Shown: positions 18,341 to 27,648, numbered from the stretch's first letter. The stretch is DNA of 64,000 bases from an uncultured Lachnospiraceae bacterium (GCA_944384295.1 CALWSU010000007.1:1-64000), one strand, 5' to 3'. Notes: generated by a model not told the origin, from the letters alone. Numbers and translations: made by a program.

Positions 18341-19153
18341 TTACATTTGAATCAAAAATAGCATTACATAATATACGACAGGCGCAGTCAAGATTACGCT
18401 GTCAAAGCGATCTAGTACACCACCATGCCCAGGAATCAGTTTGCCAAAGTCTTTGATGCCTGTCAAGCGTTTCATTGCAGATGCTGCTAAATCTCCGATT
18501 TGCGCCAATAAGGAACCAATCAAACCCGTTAAACCACAAAGCAAGAGCAAATCAACATCTTCCATAATAAAATTATTGCGCAACCAAATTCCGTATAATA
18601 AAGAAAGTGCTGTTGCTGTTACAATACCACCAATTGAGCCTTCAATTGTTTTTTTCGGGCTTAGCGATGGTATCAATTTATGTTTTCCCAATGTAATGCC
18701 AACAAAATATGCACCTGTATCACAACCGAATGCAGCGATAAATGCTAACCAAATCAGCATTTGTCCATATTGATATTCTCTTGCTAAATAAACATGAGAA
18801 AGCAAAAAACAGGCGTAAAAAAAACCAAAAAAGCCAGTCATGCCTTCCAGCGCATTTGTGCGATTATGGAATAATACTGTGTAAATCAGTAACACAACCA
18901 AAAAAACAGACACAAATACATTAAAATAATTATTTCCATGTATAATTTGATCTATGAAAATAATATAGATTGCCGCAAAAATATAGCAAATCAAATGCAG
19001 ACTTTTGTTTTCTTTGGAAAATGCTTGATAAAATTCATGCATACCAATCAAACTTAAAACACCTACAGCGATTTTGAGCCACAATCCGCCGCTTACTACA
19101 AGAAAAATCAATACCGGCAACAATACAATTGCCGAAATGATTCGTGTTTTCAT
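18341..19153 (-). CDS. cdsA: phosphatidate cytidylyltransferase
   Basis: Makes CDP-diacylglycerol from phosphatidate and CTP for phospholipid synthesis. A 270-residue membrane protein with about seven to eight helices. The family signature near the C terminus is intact in two parts: SAMKRLTGIKDFGKLIPGH and GGVLDRFDS. The start at 19153 is preceded by GAGGTGAA. It is in the usual place between uppS and dxr, with 17 bases to uppS. Confidence 0.95.
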   Translation of the reverse strand: MKTRIISAIVLLPVLIFLVVSGGLWLKIAVGVLSLIGMHEFYQAFSKENKSLHLICYIFAAIYIIFIDQIIHGNNYFNVFVSVFLVVLLIYTVLFHNRTNALEGMTGFFGFFYACFLLSHVYLAREYQYGQMLIWLAFIAAFGCDTGAYFVGITLGKHKLIPSLSPKKTIEGSIGGIVTATALSLLYGIWLRNNFIMEDVDLLLLCGLTGLIGSLLAQIGDLAASAMKRLTGIKDFGKLIPGHGGVLDRFDSVILTAPVVYYVMLFLIQM

Positions 19154-19170
19154 GAGTTCACCTCATTTCT

Positions 19171-19914
19171 TTATCTGCCACCAAAACGACGTTCCCGATT
19201 TTGATAATAATAAATTGCTTCTTCTAGGCATGCTCTGTCAAAATCTGGCCAAAGTGTGTCCATAAAACAAAATTCAGAATACGCAATCTGCCATAATAAG
19301 AAGTTGCTAATGCGTTCTTCCCCACTTGTACGAATGACCAATTCGGGATCTGGCACATTGGCTGTATCTAGGTGCATAGAAATCACATCTTCTGTGATTG
19401 ATGTAGCAGTTAAGTTTCCATCTTCTATTTCTTTTGCAATTTTACAAACCGCGCGACGGATTTCATCTCGCCCGCCATAATTCAAAGCAATATGCACACT
19501 AAGACCATCTTTTGTTTTGGAAAGTTCTTCAATTTCGCGGATACTATCTTGTATATCTTGATCCAAGCGATGTATTTCTCCAATCACATCCATGCGTATG
19601 TTATCATCTAAAAACTTTTTAAAATAGTTTTTCAAATATTGTCGAAGCAAATCCATAATTGCATCTACTTCTTCTTGAGAGCGTTTCCAATTTTCCGTAG
19701 AAAATGCGTAAACGGTTAAATGCTTTACACCCAATTGCTGACAATCTTTGATAATGCGTTCCAATGCATCAGCGCCTGCTTTATGACCGGCTTTACGTGG
19801 CAGCAAACGCTTTTTTGCCCAACGCCCATTCCCGTCCATGATAATTGCAATGTGTGTTGGGATACGTTCTGGATCCAATGTTATGTTTTGCGGTGCTTTT
19901 TGTTGAAATAACAT
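19171..19914 (-). CDS. uppS: isoprenyl transferase (undecaprenyl diphosphate synthase)
   Basis: Cis-prenyltransferase that extends farnesyl diphosphate to the C55 carrier lipid used for peptidoglycan. The catalytic aspartate is in AIIMDGNGRWAKKR, the FSTENWKR motif and the RTSGEERISNFLLWQ block are conserved, and the C-terminal WPDF motif is present. The ATG at 19914 has GGAGGGG upstream, giving 247 residues; an upstream in-frame ATG would add seven residues with no ribosome site. It follows frr after a gap that holds a GC-rich hairpin (19936-19959). Confidence 0.95.
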   Translation of the reverse strand: MLFQQKAPQNITLDPERIPTHIAIIMDGNGRWAKKRLLPRKAGHKAGADALERIIKDCQQLGVKHLTVYAFSTENWKRSQEEVDAIMDLLRQYLKNYFKKFLDDNIRMDVIGEIHRLDQDIQDSIREIEELSKTKDGLSVHIALNYGGRDEIRRAVCKIAKEIEDGNLTATSITEDVISMHLDTANVPDPELVIRTSGEERISNFLLWQIAYSEFCFMDTLWPDFDRACLEEAIYYYQNRERRFGGR

Positions 19915-19935
19915 ATTTTCCCCTCCATGCAACAA

Positions 19936-19959
19936 TGCCCCTCCGCGATGAGAGGGGCA
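19936..19959 (-). promoter_or_regulatory. GC-rich hairpin between frr and uppS
   Basis: An 8-bp perfect inverted repeat (19936-19943 with 19952-19959). On the transcribed strand it is not followed by a U tract, so it is likely a processing or stability element rather than a terminator. Confidence 0.5.
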
Positions 19960-19983
19960 GTCCTTCCTATTACAATCTACAAA

Positions 19984-20541
19984 TCAAACAGCCAGAATGT
20001 CTTTGCATTTTGCGTCACATTTTTTGTCGATTTCTGCAACGTATTTGTCTGTTAATTTTTGCATTTCATCTTCTAAATCTTTCAGAATATCTTCTGTAAT
20101 TTCTTTTTTCTTTTCCTGTTTTTTGAAAGTATCCAAAGCATCACGACGAATATTACGTACAGCAACTTTTGCTGCTTCTGCTTTTTTCTTTACATCTTTG
20201 TTTAATTCTTGTCTTCTTTCTTCGGATAATTCAGGAAAAATCAAACGAATCACTTTTCCGTCATTGCTTGGGTGGATACCCAGTTCAGATGCATTGATCG
20301 CTTTTTCAATTGCTTTGAGCATACTTGCGTCCCAAGGTTGAATTTGAATCATGCGAGCTTCTGGTACAGTAATGTTACCTACTTGATTGACGGGTGTTGG
20401 TGTACCATAATAATCAACCATAATACGATCTAAAACATGAGGATTTGCACGTCCTGCGCGAATGGTTGCATAATCGCTATCCAATGTAGCAAGCGTTTTT
20501 GTCATTTTCTCATCGTATACTTTTGTTGCTTCTGATGCCAT
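19984..20541 (-). CDS. frr: ribosome recycling factor
   Basis: With EF-G it splits the post-termination ribosome. The 185-residue protein has the long three-helix bundle signature RAGRANPHVLDRIMVDYYG, TPVNQVGNI and the QPWDASMLKAIEKAI block, and the C-terminal KELTEDILK-type helix. AGGAGG at seven bases from the ATG at 20541 favours this start over an ATG six bases earlier. It lies 18 bases after pyrH, the universal neighbour in Firmicutes. Confidence 0.96.
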   Translation of the reverse strand: MASEATKVYDEKMTKTLATLDSDYATIRAGRANPHVLDRIMVDYYGTPTPVNQVGNITVPEARMIQIQPWDASMLKAIEKAINASELGIHPSNDGKVIRLIFPELSEERRQELNKDVKKKAEAAKVAVRNIRRDALDTFKKQEKKKEITEDILKDLEDEMQKLTDKYVAEIDKKCDAKCKDILAV

Positions 20542-20559
20542 TTCCATTCCTCCTAAATT

Positions 20560-21270
20560 TCATTCAGATACAGTTACTAATGTGCCGATTTTTTCGCCTT
20601 GTACCGCACGCATAATGCTGTTTTCTTCGTTCAGACCAAAAATCACAACTGGTATTTTTCTTTCAAAACAAAGCGCTGCTGCTGATGTATCAATGACTTT
20701 CAAGTTCTTTTTGACAATATCCTCAGATGTAATCACATCTAATTTTTTTGCATTTGGATTTTTTGCAGGATCATCATCATAAACGCCATCAATATTTTTG
20801 GCAAAGAACAATCCATCTACGTCCAATTCTGCACCACGTAAAGCTGTGATAGTATCTGTGGAAAAGAATGGATGCCCTAAACCTGCTGCAAAAATTAGAA
20901 CTTTCCCTACTGACAAATGCTCTAAAGCACGGTCTTTTGAAAACAGTTCTGTCATTGTACCAAAAACAATCGGTGTTTGAATGATAGCCTGTACGCCTTG
21001 TTGTCGAAAGGCATCTGCCAGATAGATAGCATTCATAACAGTTGCCAGCATACCAATCTGGTCTGCTTTGGCACGATCCATTGTACTATCTGCACTTCTG
21101 CCTCGCCAGAAATTTCCACCACCAACTACAAGACATACTTGTGTTCCCATATCCATCACTTGACGAATTTGTGTGACTAAGCCGGAAATAACAGCATCAT
21201 CAAAATGAATGCCATCTTTATCTCCTGCTAAGGCTTCGCCGCTGAGTTTGAGCACAATTCTTTTATACAT
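20560..21270 (-). CDS. pyrH: UMP kinase
   Basis: Hexameric bacterial UMP kinase of the amino acid kinase family, converting UMP to UDP. KRIVLKLSGEAL, VVGGGNFWRG, GLGHPFFSTDT and DGVYDDDPAKNP are all typical. The start MYKRIV at 21270 has AAGGAGG upstream and gives 236 residues; the frame is open 33 bases further without support. In most relatives pyrH directly follows tsf; here it has its own promoter at 21377-21406 because a fructose operon and another gene lie between them. Confidence 0.96.
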   Translation of the reverse strand: MYKRIVLKLSGEALAGDKDGIHFDDAVISGLVTQIRQVMDMGTQVCLVVGGGNFWRGRSADSTMDRAKADQIGMLATVMNAIYLADAFRQQGVQAIIQTPIVFGTMTELFSKDRALEHLSVGKVLIFAAGLGHPFFSTDTITALRGAELDVDGLFFAKNIDGVYDDDPAKNPNAKKLDVITSEDIVKKNLKVIDTSAAALCFERKIPVVIFGLNEENSIMRAVQGEKIGTLVTVSE

Positions 21271-21337
21271 ACCAACAGCCTCCTTATAATTATAATGTAT
21301 CATACTCCGTTTAAAATTTCCACATATATTTTTAGCA

Positions 21338-21406
21338 AATGATTTCTAAATGTGTTTTTTAGAAATGCCGTCGATGATTATACCATATAATCAATGTATG
21401 TTTCAA
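21338..21406 (-). promoter_or_regulatory. promoter and leader hairpin of pyrH
   Basis: On the minus strand TTGAAA (21406-21401) and TATAAT (21382-21377) are 18 bases apart. The leader then contains an inverted repeat of ATTTCTAAA within 21338-21365. It supplies the transcription that pyrH would normally get from the rpsB-tsf operon. Confidence 0.6.
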
Positions 21407-21432
21407 TACTTGTAGAAAATCCGTTGAAAAAT

Positions 21433-22176
21433 TTACTTTGCTAAAATGACATTATTGCATGTTGTATATTCTTGTGGGATTTTTTCCGTAATCCAAATCG
21501 CTTGTTCAAATGCACAAAAGTTTACAGCACTGATTCGATTACATTTTCTGCTGTCCGCCAATACATAGACTTCTTTACTTTGTGCGACTGCACAACGTTT
21601 CAACGCGGCTTCTCGAATATCAGGCGTTGTGAATCCGGTTGTTTTTCCAATTCCATTTGTACCAAAGAAACCTTTTGTGAAATGATATCTGCGTAGTTGT
21701 TCGATGGCTTCATCACCGACAATTGCTTCTGTGGTACTTTTACATTCTCCCCCTAGCAAATGCACCTGTACACCTGCTTTTGCTAGTTTCTTTGCATGAG
21801 AAATTCCATTTGTTACAAATACAGCCCCTGTTTCTGTCAAATAGTCAACCAAACGTACTGTAGTGCTTCCAGCATCTAAAAAAACAAAATCCTGTGATGT
21901 GATAAAAGATGCTGCATATTTTGCGATACAATCTTTTGCTTCTTTGCTTTCGTCTTCTCTTTGGTCAATATCCTCATCTTTTGTACGATATTCCATATCT
22001 AATGTAATTGCGCCACCAAATACTTTGATCAATCTACCCTGCTTGTGTAATGCTGTCAAATCTCTACGTATGGTAGATTCTGAACTATGGAGCAATTCTG
22101 TAATTTCTTTGACCGTAATACTCTTTTTTTGTTCTAATAATTCTAAGATTTTTTCATATCGTTGTTCTGTCAGCAT
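21433..22176 (-). CDS. fruR: DeoR-family regulator of the fructose operon
   Basis: The N-terminal DeoR winged helix is clear (RYEKILELLEQ, ITVKEITELLHSSESTIRRDL, then the LIKVFGGA hinge), and the sugar-phosphate sensor domain follows (FLDAGSTT, VTNGISHAKKLA, FFGTNGI). Such repressors respond to fructose 1-phosphate. The ATG at 22176 has AAGGAGG nine bases upstream; the frame is open much further but runs into fruA. It is the last gene of fruK-fruA-fruR, behind a partial terminator at 22229-22268, and probably binds the repeats at 25183-25198 and 25275-25290 (inference). Confidence 0.9.
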   Translation of the reverse strand: MLTEQRYEKILELLEQKKSITVKEITELLHSSESTIRRDLTALHKQGRLIKVFGGAITLDMEYRTKDEDIDQREDESKEAKDCIAKYAASFITSQDFVFLDAGSTTVRLVDYLTETGAVFVTNGISHAKKLAKAGVQVHLLGGECKSTTEAIVGDEAIEQLRRYHFTKGFFGTNGIGKTTGFTTPDIREAALKRCAVAQSKEVYVLADSRKCNRISAVNFCAFEQAIWITEKIPQEYTTCNNVILAK

Positions 22177-22228
22177 GTACAAGCCCTCCTTGTTTACCAT
22201 TATAACCGCAAGAAATCTGACAAGCAAG

Positions 22229-22268
22229 CAAAAAAGAGAAACGGCAATCCCAAAAACTGAGATTGCCG
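22229..22268 (-). terminator. partial terminator between fruA and fruR
   Basis: An 8-bp stem (22242-22249 with 22261-22268) is followed on the minus strand by a T-rich stretch interrupted by C. It may reduce the amount of regulator made relative to transporter. Confidence 0.55.
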
Positions 22269-22277
22269 ATATTGGAA

Positions 22278-24188
22278 TTATTCTTTTACTTCTTTTTTCA
22301 AGAAACCAAGCAATATTGCTGCTACAATTGTACCGGCTACTAATGCAACCAAATACATAATTGCATTGCCTACAACAGGGAATACAAATATGCCGCCATG
22401 AGGTGCCATCAGTGTACAATCAAACGCCATAGACAGCGCACCTGCCAATGCAGAACCAATGATACAAGAAGGCAGTACACGCAATGGATCAGATGCAGCA
22501 AAAGGAATTGCACCTTCTGTGATAAATGCCAGACCCATGATAAAGTTTGTAGGACCAGATTCACGTTCTTGTTTTGTATATTTTGATTTGAATAACAGTG
22601 TAGAAAGTGCAATGGCACAAGGAGGTACCATACCGCCTACCATAACTGCCGCCATAATATCATAGTTTCCAGCTGCGATAGATGCAGTACCAAATACATA
22701 GGCTGCTTTATTGAATGGACCACCCATGTCAATGGACATCATACCACCAACAATAATACCTAAGACAATTTTGCTGGTACCACTCATATTTGTTAAAGCG
22801 GTATTCATTGCGGTATTCAATGCGCCAACTGGTGGTTCTACAACATAGTACATAATCAAACCAACAATCAATATACCAAACAAAGGATATAAGAGTACAG
22901 GAGCGATTTTTTCCAAAGCTTCTGGTAATTTGTCAAAAATCTTACGTAAAAATACGATAGTATATCCTGCAAGGAACCCTGCAACCAATGCGCCTAAGAA
23001 TCCAGAACTACCATTTGCTGCGATTGCACCGCCTACAAAGCCTAATGCTAAGCCAGGACGATCCCCAATGCTCATTGCGATAAAACCTGCCAAAACAGGA
23101 AGCATAAATCCAAAAGCTACACCACCAATTTGTTTGAATAATGCTGCTGCTGGTGTAATTGTACCGAAGTTTGCACGCATTTCAGGGGATAAACTTGCCA
23201 TATCAACGCTTAAACCATCAATCAAAAATGCAATTGCAATCAAGATACCGCCACCTACGACAAATGGCAGCATATGAGAAACCCCATTCATCAACTGCAT
23301 ATAAATTTTATGTGCTGTTGATCCACTTGTTTTGATTTCTGTGTTTTCCGATGCATTGCCTTCTGCTTCGTAAATGGGTGCATTGCCGGAAATAGCTTGA
23401 TCCAACAATTCATCTGCTTTGCTGATACCATCTGCAACATGACAAGAAATCAAGCGTTTGCCATGGAAACGTTCCATAGGTACTTGTGTATCTGCCGCAA
23501 CGATGATACAATCTGCTTCGGCAATTTCTTGTGCAGTTAATGTATTTTTCGCACCGCCACTGCCTCTTGTTTCTACTTTGATGGTACAATTTCTTTTTTT
23601 CGCTGCTTTTTCCAGACCTTCTGCCGCCATATAGGTATGTGCAATACCAGTTGGGCAAGAAGTAACTGCTAAAACTTTACAACTGTCGGCTGATGGAGTT
23701 TCTTCTGTTTTTTCTTCTTTTTCTCCGTTTTCCTCATCTTCGGCTTTGTCAATTACAGCCAAAAATTCATCAACTGTTTTTGCTTTACGCAAATTATCTG
23801 CAAAATCTTCATTCATCATCATAACAGACAGTTTGCTTAAAACATCTAAATGCACATTGTCCGCTGTATTTGGTGCTGCAATCAAAAATATCAATGTTGC
23901 AGGCGCTCCATCTAATGATTCAAAATCTACACCATCTGGCACTACCAACGCAGCCAAGCCCGGCGCATCTACAAAGGAACCTTTCCCATGTGGAATTGCT
24001 AAACCATCACCAATCCCAGTAGTACCTTCTTCTTCTCTACGATACACTTCTTTGCGGTATGCTTCTTCGTTATTGATTTTGCCACTTTTGACCATCAAAG
24101 AAATGACAGTGTCCAACGCCTCTTGTTTTGTTTTGGGCGCAGCTCCTAGCCCAATGCTATTGCGATCCAGTAAATCTGTAATACGCAT
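22278..24188 (-). CDS. fruA: fructose PTS transporter, fused EIIABC
   Basis: Imports fructose and phosphorylates it to fructose 1-phosphate. Domains in order: EIIA (1-150) with the phospho-histidine His67 in GLAIPHGKG; EIIB (about 170-265) with the cysteine in AVTSCPTGIAHTYMA; EIIC (about 290-630) with roughly nine to ten membrane helices. A charged linker rich in E and K separates A and B. The 636 residues fit the A-B-C type of Firmicutes. It follows fruK by 23 bases and precedes fruR. Confidence 0.95.
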   Translation of the reverse strand: MRITDLLDRNSIGLGAAPKTKQEALDTVISLMVKSGKINNEEAYRKEVYRREEEGTTGIGDGLAIPHGKGSFVDAPGLAALVVPDGVDFESLDGAPATLIFLIAAPNTADNVHLDVLSKLSVMMMNEDFADNLRKAKTVDEFLAVIDKAEDEENGEKEEKTEETPSADSCKVLAVTSCPTGIAHTYMAAEGLEKAAKKRNCTIKVETRGSGGAKNTLTAQEIAEADCIIVAADTQVPMERFHGKRLISCHVADGISKADELLDQAISGNAPIYEAEGNASENTEIKTSGSTAHKIYMQLMNGVSHMLPFVVGGGILIAIAFLIDGLSVDMASLSPEMRANFGTITPAAALFKQIGGVAFGFMLPVLAGFIAMSIGDRPGLALGFVGGAIAANGSSGFLGALVAGFLAGYTIVFLRKIFDKLPEALEKIAPVLLYPLFGILIVGLIMYYVVEPPVGALNTAMNTALTNMSGTSKIVLGIIVGGMMSIDMGGPFNKAAYVFGTASIAAGNYDIMAAVMVGGMVPPCAIALSTLLFKSKYTKQERESGPTNFIMGLAFITEGAIPFAASDPLRVLPSCIIGSALAGALSMAFDCTLMAPHGGIFVFPVVGNAIMYLVALVAGTIVAAILLGFLKKEVKE

Positions 24189-24211
24189 GTTTGATTCCCT
24201 CCCTTGTTCGA

Positions 24212-25123
24212 TTATTCTAAGTGTAATGTTTGATATAATGCTTCTGCATCAGCTCTCTTCGCCAATCCATCTTGAAAAGCACTTGCGCTGCCAGTGGCAA
24301 CACTGAAACGAAAAGCATGTTTATAATCTTTTGTTTCTAACCAGCCAGTCAAAAAGCCAGCTACCATAGAATCACCCGCACCCACACTATTGACCAAAGT
24401 TCCTTTTGGTGCAGGCAAACGATAAAACATACCATCTTCCGCCAAAAGTGCAGCACCTTTGCCACCCATAGATACTAATACATTACGTGCGCCTTGTTCT
24501 TGCAAACGTTTTGCGTACTTTTCTATCTGTTCTTCTGTTTCTATGGTTACGCCAAAAATTTCACCTAACTCATGATGATTGGGTTTGATCAAAAATGGAT
24601 GATATGGCAAAACATGGCATAATAAATCACCAGTTGCATCTACTACAATGAGAATATCTTTTTTTGATAAACGTTCCATAATATCTTGATACAATGTCAT
24701 AGGCATACCAGTTGGAATACTGCCAGCCAAAACAAGAATGTCACCAGATTGTAGTGTATCTAATTGTAACATTAGTTTTTGCAATGCATCTTCAGGAATG
24801 GTTGGTCCTTTTGCATTGATTTCTGTACCATCTGCGGAACGTAATTTGACATTGATACGACTTATTCCATTTTCCAAACGAATAAATGATGTTTTGCAAC
24901 CAATTTCTTCCAAATTACGGCATATTTCATCACCTACGAATCCTGCAGCAAAGCCAAGCGCTGTATTTTCCATTCCTAGATTTTGTAATACCATAGAAAC
25001 GTTAATTCCTTTTCCACCTGGCATTAACATTTCAGCTGTGGTACGATTGGTTACACCAAGACGAAATCCTGGTACGTCTACAATATAATCCAAAGATGGA
25101 TTGCATGTAACTGTGTAAATCAC
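24212..25123 (-). CDS. fruK: 1-phosphofructokinase
   Basis: Phosphorylates fructose 1-phosphate to fructose 1,6-bisphosphate. The PfkB sugar kinase family features are present: TCNPSLDYIV at the N terminus, MPGGKGINVS, and the anion-hole and catalytic base motif VNSVGAGDSMVAGF near residue 250. 303 residues is normal. First gene of the fru operon; the promoter at 25176-25204 contains a regulator repeat in its spacer. Confidence 0.95.
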   Translation of the reverse strand: MIYTVTCNPSLDYIVDVPGFRLGVTNRTTAEMLMPGGKGINVSMVLQNLGMENTALGFAAGFVGDEICRNLEEIGCKTSFIRLENGISRINVKLRSADGTEINAKGPTIPEDALQKLMLQLDTLQSGDILVLAGSIPTGMPMTLYQDIMERLSKKDILIVVDATGDLLCHVLPYHPFLIKPNHHELGEIFGVTIETEEQIEKYAKRLQEQGARNVLVSMGGKGAALLAEDGMFYRLPAPKGTLVNSVGAGDSMVAGFLTGWLETKDYKHAFRFSVATGSASAFQDGLAKRADAEALYQTLHLE

Positions 25124-25175
25124 AGCATCACCCCCGTAACATTGATTTGATTATGCTCACTTGTTTTATGAGCTT

Positions 25176-25290
25176 ATTATATAATCAAAATCAGTCAATT
25201 TCAATCATACTAAATCACAAATTTGATGATTTATTTTTATTAATATTGACTAAATTTGATTGAATTTTGTATTCAATCAAAATCAGTCAA
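25176..25290 (-). promoter_or_regulatory. fructose operon promoter with two regulator repeats
   Basis: On the minus strand TTGAAA (25204-25199) and TATAAT (25181-25176) are exactly 17 bases apart. The 16-base sequence AATCAAAATCAGTCAA at 25183-25198 fills the spacer, and an identical copy lies at 25275-25290, 92 bases upstream. Both are preceded by related TCAATCA half-motifs. These are probably FruR operators that allow looping repression; binding is inferred. Confidence 0.7.
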
Positions 25291-25345
25291 ACTGCTACTA
25301 TCTTTTTGTTATAATATCTAAAACAACAAAAAATATGTAACAAAT

Positions 25346-25408
25346 AAAAAAAGCAGTCCTTGTTACAGAAAGTATGATTTGTTCTATCACTTTCTGAACA
25401 AGAACTGC
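25346..25408 (-). terminator. terminator of the DUF2971 gene
   Basis: A long stem of about 19 pairs with two mismatches or bulges (25353-25373 with 25389-25408) is followed on the minus strand by seven T residues. It insulates the fru promoter from upstream transcription. Confidence 0.85.
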
Positions 25409-25434
25409 AATCCTAGTTTTATAGTACTCCGAAA

Positions 25435-26445
25435 CTACTTAAATACACGATATGGCGAATCCGATTTTCTGACAGCAACATCTGTAATATCAAAGCCAAA
25501 ATGTCCCAACATCTGAAACACATCTTGATTTGTCAAACGGCAGTTTGGACCAATGATAATTTCTTTGATCATATCATTGTGTATATGATTTCCATTTGAA
25601 AAATCCATATCCATATAAGATATAATATCATTTTCGGCAACACGAAATTCTAAGGCATTTGGAAATAAACGTTCCAAGGCGGTTTGTGGCTCTGTGCCTT
25701 TTCGTTTCCAGTTATAAATATCTTCCCAATCTTCTTCGCTTTTGATGATTTCATCTTTTAGAATCAAACGCCATTCATTTTCTTCTGCAAATGAACTATC
25801 CTTATAAAAAAAGGAGTCTTGCAATAACGGAATAAACCATTGCCCCATATCAGATATCATATATTCCCCACTCAAGATTTTTTTCGTTTCATTATGTGCC
25901 ATATATTCAAATAATGTTTCCACTAGTTCTCTTGCGTGAATATTGATGCTGACATCACATTGTGTGCTTGTGCATTGCATCATGTCTTGGTTGGAATCAA
26001 TATAGCTTACTTTACGAAATTCCATCTGACCATTTGATACATCTTCCACCAATTGTCCGATGGTTTGTACATCAAAGCCGATTGCAACCCCTTTTCCGTT
26101 ATCTCCATAGCCTCGCCATTGCCCTAAATAATCATCTGATTCAGAAAAACAAGCAATATAAGCCAATAAATCATTGTAGGCTTGGACTTGATCAATCATT
26201 TTGTCAATCAAATATACGATAAATTCGCGGTAATTTAGTCCGCCAATATTGCGTTCATTATCTTTGTTTTGTGCTTCCATAATCATTTGAATGGCACGAT
26301 TGCGTGTAATATGCAGCAATGCTTTGCTTTCATTCGCGTCATTGAGTTTATTGATGTCCGATAAACGCAATGTTTTATGTTCTAAGATATTTAATAACGT
26401 GGTCAAGCTACAATAATGATATACCAATTTATGCAATTTTTGCAT
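25435..26445 (-). CDS. DUF2971-family protein
   Basis: A 336-residue soluble protein. The N-terminal block VYHYCSLTTLLNILEHKTLRLS followed by NDANE is the hallmark of DUF2971, and ACFSESDDYLGQWRGYGDNG-type sequence with GKGVAIGFD is its second conserved block. The biochemical function of the family is unknown; members are often found in variable or defence-linked loci. GGAGG precedes the ATG at 26445. It has its own promoter (26478-26507) and terminator, and sits as a single cassette between tsf and the fru operon. Confidence 0.85.
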   Translation of the reverse strand: MQKLHKLVYHYCSLTTLLNILEHKTLRLSDINKLNDANESKALLHITRNRAIQMIMEAQNKDNERNIGGLNYREFIVYLIDKMIDQVQAYNDLLAYIACFSESDDYLGQWRGYGDNGKGVAIGFDVQTIGQLVEDVSNGQMEFRKVSYIDSNQDMMQCTSTQCDVSINIHARELVETLFEYMAHNETKKILSGEYMISDMGQWFIPLLQDSFFYKDSSFAEENEWRLILKDEIIKSEEDWEDIYNWKRKGTEPQTALERLFPNALEFRVAENDIISYMDMDFSNGNHIHNDMIKEIIIGPNCRLTNQDVFQMLGHFGFDITDVAVRKSDSPYRVFK

Positions 26446-26477
26446 GCTGCACCTCCATTTCACAATCTTTCACTAGT

Positions 26478-26507
26478 ATTATACGATGGTTCTTTTTTTC
26501 TTGGCAA
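26478..26507 (-). promoter_or_regulatory. promoter of the DUF2971 gene
   Basis: On the minus strand TTGCCA (26507-26502) and TATAAT (26483-26478) are 18 bases apart, immediately downstream of the tsf terminator. The gene is therefore an independent unit. Confidence 0.6.
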
Positions 26508-26522
26508 GCATTTTTCAAAAAC

Positions 26523-26562
26523 AAAAAAGAGAAACATATCCTTTTTTCAGAATATGTTTCTC
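26523..26562 (-). terminator. terminator of the rpsB-tsf operon
   Basis: An 11-bp perfect stem (26529-26539 with 26552-26562) is followed on the minus strand by six T residues. It ends the operon 56 bases after tsf, so pyrH is not part of it. Confidence 0.85.
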
Positions 26563-26617
26563 TATATCCAGTCAATCTGCTCAAAAAACCATCACAAATT
26601 TGAGAATACTGGTGTTC

Positions 26618-27550
26618 TTATTGCATTGCTTTTGCAACTTCATCAGCGAAGTTTTCTTCTTTCTTTTCCATACCTTCGCCTGTTTCAAAACGTACAAAAC
26701 GTACGATTTCGATAGGAGCACCAACTTCTTTTGCTACAGAATCAATATATTTCTGTACAGTCAAATCGCCATCTTTTACATAAGGCTGTTCTACCAAGCA
26801 GAATTCTTTCATTTCTTTTTTCAGTCTGCCTTCGATCATTTTAGCAATGATATTTTCAGGTTTGCTTGCATTTTTAGGATCATTTTTTGCCTGTACTGTC
26901 AAAATTTCTGTTTCTTTTGCAATGAAATCAGCAGGTACATCTTTTTCTGTGATAAATTTAGGATTCAAAGCAGCAATCTGCATTGCAACGTTTTTGCCTA
27001 ATTCTTCTAAAGCATCGCTTTCATTTGCGCAAGCCAACTCAATCAATACACCAATTCTGCCGCCACCGTGGATATAAGAAACCAGTTTACCAGCACCTGT
27101 TTTTTCAAATTTTTCAAAACGTCTGATATTCAGGTTTTCGCCAATTACTGCTACCTGTTGGCTCAATGCTTCTTTTACAGTATACTGAGGATCTAAATCC
27201 CATTTTTCTGCGAAGAATGCATCCATATCTGTTGCTGTAGTAGTAGAAGCCTGTTTTGCTACTGCTTTTACATAGTCTCTGAATACCTGGTTTTTTGCTA
27301 CGAAGTCTGTTTCAGAGTTTACTTCTACGATGGTACCTACTTTGTTATCATCACTCAAATATACATCTACGATACCTTCAGAAGCAATACGACCTGCTTT
27401 TTTTGCAGAAGCTGCCAAACCTTTTTCTCTCAGCAGTTCTACTGCTTTTTCCATATCGCCATCTGTTTCAGCCAGGGCTTTTTTGCAATCCATCATCCCT
27501 ACGCCTGTCATTTCTCTCAGTTCTTTTACCATTGCTGCTGTAATTGCCAT
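26618..27550 (-). CDS. tsf: translation elongation factor Ts
   Basis: Nucleotide exchange factor for EF-Tu. The UBA-like N-terminal domain (VKELREMTGVGMMDCKKAL) and the signature SETDFVAKN, which contacts EF-Tu, are present; the core and coiled-coil parts are complete at 310 residues. GGAGG precedes the start. It follows rpsB after a gap with a GC-rich hairpin. Confidence 0.97.
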   Translation of the reverse strand: MAITAAMVKELREMTGVGMMDCKKALAETDGDMEKAVELLREKGLAASAKKAGRIASEGIVDVYLSDDNKVGTIVEVNSETDFVAKNQVFRDYVKAVAKQASTTTATDMDAFFAEKWDLDPQYTVKEALSQQVAVIGENLNIRRFEKFEKTGAGKLVSYIHGGGRIGVLIELACANESDALEELGKNVAMQIAALNPKFITEKDVPADFIAKETEILTVQAKNDPKNASKPENIIAKMIEGRLKKEMKEFCLVEQPYVKDGDLTVQKYIDSVAKEVGAPIEIVRFVRFETGEGMEKKEENFADEVAKAMQ

Positions 27551-27596
27551 GTGTTTTCCCTCCGTATTTACTGTTGATAAGAAGTTATATAAGAAA

Positions 27597-27626
27597 GAGC
27601 TTCAGCCCGTGAATCGGCTGAAGCTC
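27597..27626 (-). terminator. attenuator-like hairpin between rpsB and tsf
   Basis: An 11-bp perfect stem (27597-27607 with 27616-27626, eight-base loop) followed by a moderately U-rich stretch. Partial termination here would give more S2 than EF-Ts transcript. Confidence 0.6.
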
Positions 27627-27648
27627 GGGCAAATGCCTATGAAAAAAA

